From: Luzula sylvatica | Taxonomy: Eukaryota; Streptophyta; Magnoliopsida; Poales; Juncaceae | Length of the DNA stretch: 64,000 nucleotides | NCBI GenBank assembly: GCA_946800325.1 | Contig: OX326956.1 | Span: forward strand, 47,291,052 to 47,355,051 | Reading direction: 5' to 3' | Part shown: in pieces, positions 53,801 through 64,000 of the stretch | How positions within the stretch are numbered: the stretch's first letter is position 1 | Layout: each line of letters starts with the position of its first letter | Made by a program: the position numbers and the translations under genes | Notes under the pieces: model-generated | Database searches by the model: none | Seen by the model: only the letters and a program-made list of their open reading frames with translations | Told to the model about the DNA's origin: nothing

Positions 53801-56800
53801 TCGTATCTTTTACTACATAACTTTTCACCAAATTTCACAAACACTAAGAATGTTTGTTTTTCGATTCAAAACAAATTTTTAACGCTTTGAGTAGTTCAAA
53901 TGACGTATTTTTGGATCATTTGTATCGTATCTTTTACTACATAACTTTTCACCAAATTTTACAAACACTAAGAAAATTTGTTTTTCGATTCAAAACAAGA
54001 TTTGAACGCTTTGAGGAGTTCAAATAATGTGTTTTTAGATCATTTTTATCGTATCTTTTACTACATAACTTTTCACCAAATTTCACAAACACTAAGAAAG
54101 TTTGTTTTTCGATTCAAAACAAGATTTTAGCGCTTTGAGGAGTTCAAATAACATGTTTTTAGATCATTTGTATCGTATCTTTTACTACATAACTTTTCAC
54201 CAAATTTCACAAACACTACGAATGTTTGTTTTTCGATTCAAAACAAACTTTTAACGCTTTGAGGATTTCAAATAACGTGTTTTTAGATCATTTTTATCGT
54301 ATCTTTTACTACATAAATTTTCACCAAATTTCACAAACACAAAGAAAGTTTGTTTTTCGATTCAAAACAAGATTTTAACGCTTTGAGGAGCTCAAATAAC
54401 TTGTTTTTAAATCATTTGTATCGTACCTTTTACTACGTAACTTTTCACAAAATTTCACAAACACTAAGAAAGTTTGTTTTTCGATTCAAAACAATATTTT
54501 AACGCTTTGAGGAGTTCAAATATACTGTTTTTAGATCATTTGTATCGTATTTTTACTACATAATTTTTCACCAAATTTCACAAACACTAAGAAAGTTTGT
54601 TTTTCGATTCAAAACAATATTTTAACGCTTTGAGGAGTTCAAATATACTGTTTTTAGATCATTTGTATCGTATCTTTTACTACATAACTTTTCACCAAAT
54701 TTCACAAACACTAAGAATGTTTGTTTTTCGATTCAAAACAACATTTTAACGCTTTGAGTAGTTCAAATGACGTGTTTTTAGATCATTTGTATCGTATCTT
54801 TTACTACATAACTTTTCACCAAATTTTACAAACACTAAGAAAGTTTGTTTTTCGATTCAAAACAAGATTTTAACGCTTTGAGGAGTTCAAATAACGTGTT
54901 TTTAAATCATTTTTATCGTATCTTTTACTACATAACTTTTCACCAAATTTCACAAACACTCAGAAAGTTTGTTTTTCGATTCAAAACAAGATTTTAGCAC
55001 TTTGAGGAGTTCAAATAACATTTTTTTAGATCATTTGTATCGTATCTTTTACTACATAACTTTTCACCAAATTTCACAAACACAAAGAATGTTTGTTTTT
55101 CGATTCAAAACAAACTTTTAACGCTTTGAGGAGTTCAAATAACGTGTTTCTAGATCATTTGTATCGTATCTTTTACTACATAACTTTTCACCAAATTTCA
55201 CAAACACTAAGAAAGTTTGTTTTTCTATTTAAAACAAGATTTTAACGCTTTGAGAAGCTCAAATAACTTATTTTTAGATAATTTGTATCGTATCTTTTAC
55301 TTCGTAACTTTTCCCCACATTTCACAAACACTAAGATAGTTTGTTTTTCGATTCAAAACAAGATTTTAGCGCTTTGAGGAGTTCAAGCAACATGTTTTTA
55401 GATCATTTGTATCGTATCTTTTACTACATAACTTTTCACCAAATTTCACAAACACTAAGAAAGTTTGTTTTTCGATTCCAAACAAGATTTTAACGCTTTG
55501 AGTAGTTCAAATGACGTGTTTTTTGATCATTTGTATCGTATCTTTTACTACATAACTTTTCACCAAATTTCACAAACACTAAGAAAGTTTGTTTTTCGAT
55601 TCAAAACAAGATTTTAACGCTTTGAGTAGTTCAAAAAACGTGTTTTTAGATCATTTGTATCGTATCTTTTACTACATAACTTTTCACCAAATTTCACAAA
55701 CACTAAGAAAGTTTGTTTTTCTATTCAAAACAAGATTTTAACGCTTTGAGGAGCTCAAATAATTTGTTTTTAGATCATTTGTATCGTATCTTTTACTACG
55801 TAACTTTTCCCCACATTTCACAAACACTAAGATAGTTTGTTTTTCGATTCAAAACAAGATTTTAACGCTTTGAGGAGCTCAAATAACTTGTTTTTAGATC
55901 ATTTATATCGTATCTTTTACTACGTAACTTTTCACCAAATTTCACAAACACTAAGAAAGTTTGTTTTTCGATTCAAAACAAGATTTTAACGCTCTCAGGA
56001 GTTCAAATAACGTGTTTTTAGATCATTTATATCGTATCTTTTACTACGTAACTTTTCACCAAATTTCACAAACACTAAGAAAGTTTGATTTTCGATTCAA
56101 AACAAGATTTTAGCGCTTTGAGGAGTTCAAATAACATGTTTTCAGATCATTTGTATCGTATCTTTTACTACCTAACTTTTCACCAAATTTCACAAACACT
56201 AAGAAAGTTTGCTTTTCGATTCAAAACAAAATTTTAGCGCTTTGAGGAGTTCAAATAACATGTTTTTGGATCATTTGTATCGTATCTTTTACTACATAAC
56301 TTTTCACCTAATTTCACAAACACTAAGAAAGTTTGTTTTTCGATTCAAATCAAAATTATAACGCTTTGAGTAGTTCAAATGACGTGTTTTTAGATCATTT
56401 GTATCGTATCTTTTACTACATAACTTTTCACCAAATTTTACAAACACTAAGAAAGTTTGTTTTTCGATTCAAAACAAACTTTTAACACTTTTAGGAGTTC
56501 AAATAACGTGTTTTTAGATCATTTTTATCGTATCTTTTACTACATAACTTTTCACCAAATTTCACAAACACTAATACAGTTTGTTTTTCGATTCAAAACA
56601 AGATTTTAACACTTTGAGGAGTTCAAATAACGTGTTTTTAGATCATTTGTATCGTATCTTTTACTACATAACTTTTCACCAATTTTCACAAACACTAAGA
56701 AAGTTTGTTTTTCGATTCAAAACAAGATTTTAACGCTTTGAGGAATTCAAATAACGTGTTTTTAGATCATTTGTATCGTATCTTTTACTACGTAACTTTT

Positions 56801-59800
56801 CACCAAATTTCACAAACACTAAGAAAGTTTGCTTTTCGATTCAAAACAAGAATTTAGCGCTTGGAGGAGTTCAAATAACATGTTTTTGGATCATTTGTAT
56901 CGTATCTTTTACTACATAACTTTTCACCTAATTTCACAAACCCTAATAAAGTTTGTTTTTCGATTCAAAACACACTTTTAACGCTTTGAGGAATTCAAAT
57001 AACGTGTTTTTAGATCATTTTTATCGTATCTTTTACTACATAACTTTTCACCAAATTTCACAAACACTAATACAGTTTGTTTTTCAATTCAAAACAAGAT
57101 TTTAACACTTTGAGGAGTTCAAATAACGTGTTTTTAGATCATTTGTATCGTATCTTTTACTACATAACTTTTCACCAATTTTCACAAACACTAAGAAAGT
57201 TTGTTTTTCGATTCAAAACAAGATTTTAACGCTTTGAGTAGCTCAAATAACTTGTTTTTAAATCATTTGTATCGTATCTTTTACAACGTAACTTTTCACC
57301 AAATTTCACAAACACTAAGAAAGTTTGATTTTCGATTCAAAACAAGATTTTAGCGCTTTGAGGAGTTCAAATAACATGTTTTTAGATCATTTGTATCGTA
57401 TCTTTTACTACGTAACTTTTCCCCACATTTCACAAACACTAAGATAGTTTGTTTTTCGATTCAAAACAAGATTTTAACGCTTTGAGGAGCTCAAATAACT
57501 TGTTTTTAGATCATTTATATCGTATCTTTTACTACGTAACTTTTCACCAAATTTCACAAACACTAAGAAAGTTTGTTTTTCGATTCAAAACAAGATTTTA
57601 ACGCTTTCAGGAGTTCAAATAACGTGTTTTTAGATCATTTATATCGTATCTTTTACTACGTAACTTTTCACCAAATTTCACAAACACTAAGAAAGTTTGA
57701 TTTTCGATTCAAAACAAGATTTTAGCGCTTTGAGGAGTTCAAATAACATGTTTTCAGATCATTTGTATCGTATCTTTTACTACCTAACTTTTCACCAAAT
57801 TTCACAAACACTAAGAAAGTTTGCTTTTCGATTCAAAACAAAATTTTAGCGCTTTGAGGAGTTCAAATAACATGTTTTTGGATCATTTGTATCGTATCTT
57901 TTACTACATAACTTTTCACCTAATTTCACAGACACTAAGAAAGTTTGTTTTTCGATTCAAATCAAAATTATAACGCTTTGAGTAGTTCAAATGACGTGTT
58001 TTTAGATCATTTGTATCGTATCTTTTACTACATAACTTTTCACCAAATTTTACAAACACTAAGAAAGTTTGTTTTTCGATTCAAAACAAACTTTTAACAC
58101 TTTTAGGAGTTCAAATAACGTGTTTTTAGATCATTTTTATCGTATCTTTTACTACATAACTTTTCACCAAATTTCACAAACACTAATACAGTTTGTTTTT
58201 CGATTCAAAACAAGATTTTAACACTTTGAGGAGTTCAAATAACGTGTTTTTAGATCATTTGTATCGTATCTTTTACTACATAACTTTTCACCAATTTTCA
58301 CAAACACTAAGAAAGTTTGTTTTTCGATTCAAAACAAGATTTTAACGCTTTGAGGAATTCAAATAACGTGTTTTTAGATCATTTGTATCGTATCTTTTAC
58401 TACGTAACTTTTCACCAAATTTCACAAACACTAAGAAAGTTTGCTTTTCGATTCAAAACAAGAATTTAGCGCTTGGAGGAGTTCAAATAACATGTTTTTG
58501 GATCATTTGTATCGTATCTTTTACTACATAACTTTTCACCAATTTTCACAAACACTAAGAAAGTTTGTTTTTCGATTCAAAACAAGATTTTAACGCTTTG
58601 AGGAGTTCAAATAACGTGTTTTTAAATCATTTTTATCGTATCTTTTACTACATAACTTTTCACCAAATTTCACAAACACTCAGAAAGTTTGTTTTTCGAT
58701 TCAAAACAAGATTTTAGCACTTTGAGGAGTTCAAATAACATTTTTTTAGATCATTTGTATCGTATCTTTTACTACATAACTTTTCACCAAATTTCACAAA
58801 CACAAAGAATGTTTGTTTTTCGATTCAAAACAAACTTTTAACGCTTTGAGGAGTTCAAATAACGTGTTTCTAGATCATTTGTATCGTATCTTTTACTACA
58901 TAACTTTTCACCAAATTTCACAAACACTAAGAAAGTTTGTTTTTCTATTTAAAACAAGATTTTAACGCTTTGAGAAGCTCAAATAACTTATTTTTAGATA
59001 ATTTGTATCGTATCTTTTACTTCGTAACTTTTCCCCACATTTCACAAACACTAAGATAGTTTGTTTTTCGATTCAAAACAAGATTTTAGCGCTTTGAGGA
59101 GTTCAAGCAACATGTTTTTAGATCATTTGTATCGTATCTTTTACTACATAACTTTTCACCAAATTTCACAAACACTAAGAAAGTTTGTTTTTCGATTCCA
59201 AACAAGATTTTAACGCTTTGAGTAGTTCAAATGACGTGTTTTTTGATCATTTGTATCGTATCTTTTACTACATAACTTTTCACCAAATTTCACAAACACT
59301 AAGAAAGTTTGTTTTTCGATTCAAAACAAGATTTTAACGCTTTGAGTAGTTCAAAAAACGTGTTTTTAGATCATTTGTATCGTATCTTTTACTACATAAC
59401 TTTTCACCAAATTTCACAAACACTAAGAAAGTTTGTTTTTCTATTCAAAACAAGATTTTAACGCTTTGAGGAGCTCAAATAATTTGTTTTTAGATCATTT
59501 GTATCGTATCTTTTACTACGTAACTTTTCCCCACATTTCACAAACACTAAGATAGTTTGTTTTTCGATTCAAAACAAGATTTTAACGCTTTGAGGAGCTC
59601 AAATAACTTGTTTTTAGATCATTTATATCGTATCTTTTACTACGTAACTTTTCACCAAATTTCACAAACACTAAGAAAGTTTGTTTTTCGATTCAAAACA
59701 AGATTTTAACGCTTTCAGGAGTTCAAATAACGTGTTTTTAGATCATTTATATCGTATCTTTTACTACGTAACTTTTCACCAAATTTCACAAACACTAAGA

Positions 59801-62800
59801 AAGTTTGATTTTCGATTCAAAACAAGATTTTAGCGCTTTGAGGAGTTCAAATAACATGTTTTCAGATCATTTGTATCGTATCTTTTACTACCTAACTTTT
59901 CACCAAATTTCACAAACACTAAGAAAGTTTGCTTTTCGATTCAAAACAAAATTTTAGCGCTTTGAGGAGTTCAAATAACATGTTTTTGGATCATTTGTAT
60001 CGTATCTTTTACTACATAACTTTTCACCTAATTTCACAAACACTAAGAAAGTTTGTTTTTCGATTCAAATCAAAATTATAACGCTTTGAGTAGTTCAAAT
60101 GACGTGTTTTTAGATCATTTGTATCGTATCTTTTACTACATAACTTTTCACCAAATTTTACAAACACTAAGAAAGTTTGTTTTTCGATTCAAAACAAACT
60201 TTTAACACTTTTAGGAGTTCAAATAACGTGTTTTTAGATCATTTTTATCGTATCTTTTACTACATAACTTTTCACCAAATTTCACAAACACTAATACAGT
60301 TTGTTTTTCGATTCAAAACAAGATTTTAACACTTTGAGGAGTTCAAATAACGTGTTTTTAGATCATTTGTATCGTATCTTTTACTACATAACTTTTCACC
60401 AATTTTCACAAACACTAAGAAAGTTTGTTTTTCGATTCAAAACAAGATTTTAACGCTTTGAGGAATTCAAATAACGTGTTTTTAGATCATTTGTATCGTA
60501 TCTTTTACTACGTAACTTTTCACCAAATTTCACAAACACTAAGAAAGTTTGCTTTTCGATTCAAAACAAGAATTTAGCGCTTGGAGGAGTTCAAATAACA
60601 TGTTTTTGGATCATTTGTATCGTATCTTTTACTACATAACTTTTCACCAATTTTCACAAACACTAAGAAAGTTTGTTTTTCGATTCAAAACAAGATTTTA
60701 ACGCTTTGAGTAGCTCAAATAACTTGTTTTTAAATCATTTGTATCGTATCTTTTACAACGTAACTTTTCACCAAATTTCACAAACACTAAGAAAGTTTGA
60801 TTTTCGATTCAAAACAAGATTTTAGCGCTTTGAGGAGTTCAAATAACATGTTTTTAGATCATTTGTATCGTATCTTTTACTACGTAACTTTTCCCCACAT
60901 TTCACAAACACTAAGATAGTTTGTTTTTCGATTCAAAACAAGATTTTAACGCTTTGAGGAGCTCAAATAACTTGTTTTTAGATCATTTATATCGTATCTT
61001 TTACTACGTAACTTTTCACCAAATTTCACAAACACTAAGAAAGTTTGTTTTTCGATTCAAAACAAGATTTTAACGCTTTCAGGAGTTCAAATAACGTGTT
61101 TTTAGATCATTTATATCGTATCTTTTACTACGTAACTTTTCACCAAATTTCACAAACACTAAGAAAGTTTGATTTTCGATTCAAAACAAGATTTTAGCGC
61201 TTTGAGGAGTTCAAATAACATGTTTTCAGATCATTTGTATCGTATCTTTTACTACCTAACTTTTCACCAAATTTCACAAACACTAAGAAAGTTTGCTTTT
61301 CGATTCAAAACAAAATTTTAGCGCTTTGAGGAGTTCAAATAACATGTTTTTGGATCATTTGTATCGTATCTTTTACTACATAACTTTTCACCTAATTTCA
61401 CAGACACTAAGAAAGTTTGTTTTTCGATTCAAATCAAAATTATAACGCTTTGAGTAGTTCAAATGACGTGTTTTTAGATCATTTGTATCGTATCTTTTAC
61501 TACATAACTTTTCACCAAATTTTACAAACACTAAGAAAGTTTGTTTTTCGATTCAAAACAAACTTTTAACACTTTTAGGAGTTCAAATAACGTGTTTTTA
61601 GATCATTTTTATCGTATCTTTTACTACATAACTTTTCACCAAATTTCACAAACACTAATACAGTTTGTTTTTCGATTCAAAACAAGATTTTAACACTTTG
61701 AGGAGTTCAAATAACGTGTTTTTAGATCATTTGTATCGTATCTTTTACTACATAACTTTTCACCAATTTTCACAAACACTAAGAAAGTTTGTTTTTCGAT
61801 TCAAAACAAGATTTTAACGCTTTGAGGAATTCAAATAACGTGTTTTTAGATCATTTGTATCGTATCTTTTACTACGTAACTTTTCACCAAATTTCACAAA
61901 CACTAAGAAAGTTTGCTTTTCGATTCAAAACAAGAATTTAGCGCTTGGAGGAGTTCAAATAACATGTTTTTGGATCATTTGTATCGTATCTTTTACTACA
62001 TAACTTTTCACCTAATTTCACAAACCCTAATAAAGTTTGTTTTTCGATTCAAAACACACTTTTAACGCTTTGAGGAATTCAAATAACGTGTTTTTAGATC
62101 ATTTTTATCGTATCTTTTACTACATAACTTTTCACCAAATTTCACAAACACTAATACAGTTTGTTTTTCAATTCAAAACAAGATTTTAACACTTTGAGGA
62201 GTTCAAATAACGTGTTTTTAGATCATTTGTATCGTATCTTTTACTACATAACTTTTCACCAATTTTCACAAACACTAAGAAAGTTTGTTTTTCGATTCAA
62301 AACAAGATTTTAACGCTTTGAGTAGCTCAAATAACTTGTTTTTAAATCATTTGTATCGTATCTTTTACAACGTAACTTTTCACCAAATTTCACAAACACT
62401 AAGAAAGTTTGATTTTCGATTCAAAACAAGATTTTAGCGCTTTGAGGAGTTCAAATAACATGTTTTTAGATCATTTGTATCGTATATTTTACTACATAAT
62501 TTTTCACCAAATTTCACAAACACAAAGAAAGTTTGTTTTTCGATTCAAAACAAGTTTTTAACGCTTTGTGGAGCTCAAATAACTTGTTTTTAGATCATTT
62601 GTATCGTATCTTTTACTACGTAACTTTTCACCAAATTTCACAAACACTAAGAAAGTTTGCTTTTCGATTCAAAACAAGATTTTAGCGCTTTGAGGAGTTC
62701 AAATAACATGTTTTTGGATCATTTGTATCGTATATTTTACTACATAACTTTTCACCAAATTTCACAAACACTAAGAATGTTTGTTTTTCGATTCAAAACA

Positions 62801-64000
62801 AATTTTTAACGCTTTGAGTAGTTCAAATGACGTATTTTTGGATCATTTGTATCGTATCTTTTACTACATAACTTTTCACCAAATTTTACAAACACTAAGA
62901 AAATTTGTTTTTCGATTCAAAACAAGATTTGAACGCTTTGAGGAGTTCAAATAACGTGTTTTTAGATCATTTTTATCGTATCTTTTACTACATAACTTTT
63001 CACCAAATTTCACAAACACTAAGAAAGTTTGTTTTTCGATTCAAAACAAGATTTTAGCGCTTTGAGGAGTTCAAATAACGTGTTTTTAGATCATTTTTAT
63101 CGTATCTTTTACTACATAACTTTTCACCAAATTTCACAAACACTAAGAAAGTTTGTTTTTCTATTTAAAACAAGATTTTAACGCTTTGAGAAGCTCAAAT
63201 AACTTATTTTTAGATAATTTGTATCGTATCTTTTACTTCGTAACTTTTCCCCACATTTCACAAACACTAAGATAGTTTGTTTTTCGATTCAAAACAAGAT
63301 TTTAGCGCTTTGAGGAGTTCAAGCAACATGTTTTTAGATCATTTGTATCGTATCTTTTACTACATAACTTTTCACCAAATTTCACAAACACTAAGAAAGT
63401 TTGTTTTTCGATTCCAAACAAGATTTTAACGCTTTGAGTAGTTCAAATGACGTGTTTTTTGATCATTTGTATCGTATCTTTTACTACATAACTTTTCACC
63501 AAATTTCACAAACACTAAGAAAGTTTGTTTTTCGATTCAAAACAAGATTTTAACGCTTTGAGTAGTTCAAAAAACGTGTTTTTAGATCATTTGTATCGTA
63601 TCTTTTACTACATAACTTTTCACCACATTTCACAAACACTAAGAAAGTTTGTTTTTCTATTCAAAACAAGATTTTAACGCTTTGAGGAGCTCAAATAATT
63701 TGTTTTTAGATCATTTGTATCGTATCTTTTACTACGTAACTTTTCCCCACATTTCACAAACACTAAGATAGTTTGTTTTTCGATTCAAAACAAGATTTTA
63801 ACGCTTTGAGGAGCTCAAATAACTTGTTTTTAGATCATTTATATCGTATCTTTTACTACGTAACTTTTCACCAAATTTCACAAACACTAAGAAAGTTTGT
63901 TTTTCGATTCAAAACAAGATTTTAACGCTCTCAGGAGTTCAAATAACGTGTTTTTAGATCATTTATATCGTATCTTTTACTACGTAACTTTTCACCAAAT
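50853..64000 (+). repeat. Array B giant unit B5, second copy, cut by window end
   Basis: This is the second copy of the 15,251-bp unit, of which 13,148 bp lie in the window. Compared line by line with B4 it is nearly identical; one difference seen is AACGTG near 38777 against AATGTG near 54028. The shared deletion recurs near 54549. Such similarity over more than 13 kb is far higher than between neighbouring monomers, so the duplication is recent, or an assembly effect. Confidence 0.88.

Larger units (their letters stand above)
19238..64000 (+). repeat. 124-bp satellite array B
   Basis: Same 124-bp monomer, same strand and same core (GTATCGTATC), but with variants absent or rare in array A: GCTTTTCGATTC, GATTTTCGATTC, CACCTAATTTCAC, AAAATTATAACGC, ATTTATATCG, ATCATTTTTATCG and CTTTTAGGAG. 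Conversely, ACTCTAAG, AAATATTG and AAAATAAG of array A were not seen here. Monomers are joined into longer, nested higher-order units described separately. Heritable 1-bp deletions occur in some monomers (near 26160, 26334, 31861, 32036, 39300 and 54549). The array runs off the right end of the window. No gene or unrelated insertion was seen in these 44.8 kb. Confidence 0.96.

Noticed and set aside
1..64000. CRISPR-like array, because of the regular repeats
   Set aside because: The repeat is 124 bp with no unique spacers between copies; variation is spread over the monomer. It is satellite DNA.
1..64000. CENP-B box in the monomer around TTTCGATTCAAAAC
   Set aside because: The first half fits (TTCG, four bases, A), but the required CGGG half is ACAA here, so the essential core is missing.
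1..64000. Telomeric or rDNA spacer repeats
   Set aside because: No TTTAGGG-type runs, no rRNA gene sequence and no promoter-like spacer elements were seen.

Overview
The window is almost entirely one tandem satellite DNA array, with no gene I can support. The basic repeat is a 124-bp monomer of about 27% G+C (34 of 124 in the first monomer). It runs head-to-tail on the same strand from base 1 to base 64000, for about 505 monomer equivalents. A single foreign insertion of 1,379 bp sits at 16147-17525. It has perfect 16-bp terminal inverted repeats and a 3-bp target duplication, so it is a DNA transposon or its non-autonomous derivative. Satellite on this scale with higher-order repeats points to a eukaryotic centromeric or other heterochromatic block. 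The ends of the insertion (GGGCATGTTTG...) resemble plant PIF/Harbinger (Tourist-like) elements, so a flowering plant is the likeliest source. I do not recognise the species or a named satellite family.

Layout. (1) 1-19237, array A: 28-monomer higher-order units (about 3,472 bp) and shorter 15-, 20- and 24-monomer relatives, with a nested three-monomer (372-bp) repeat inside. The last 28-mer carries the transposon. (2) 16147-17525, the transposon, with a 26-bp minisatellite and an A+T-rich right half. (3) 19238-64000, array B: the same 124-bp monomer but other variants (for example GCTTTTCGATTC, ATTTATATCG, CACCTAATTTC) in a different higher-order order. One marker monomer recurs at 22958, 24074, 29776, 35602 and 50853, giving units of 9, 46, 47 and 123 monomers. 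The 123-monomer unit (15,251 bp) is repeated nearly base for base to the end of the window.

Nothing here acts as a gene set. Because 124 is not a multiple of 3, each reading frame rotates from monomer to monomer and soon meets a stop. The few open frames are by-products. The biology lies in the repeat architecture: local trimer expansion, 28-mer turnover, a very recent ~15-kb amplification, one datable transposon insertion, a short dyad in every monomer, and four CpG sites about 21 bp apart. I found no protein-coding system, RNA gene, CRISPR array or origin.
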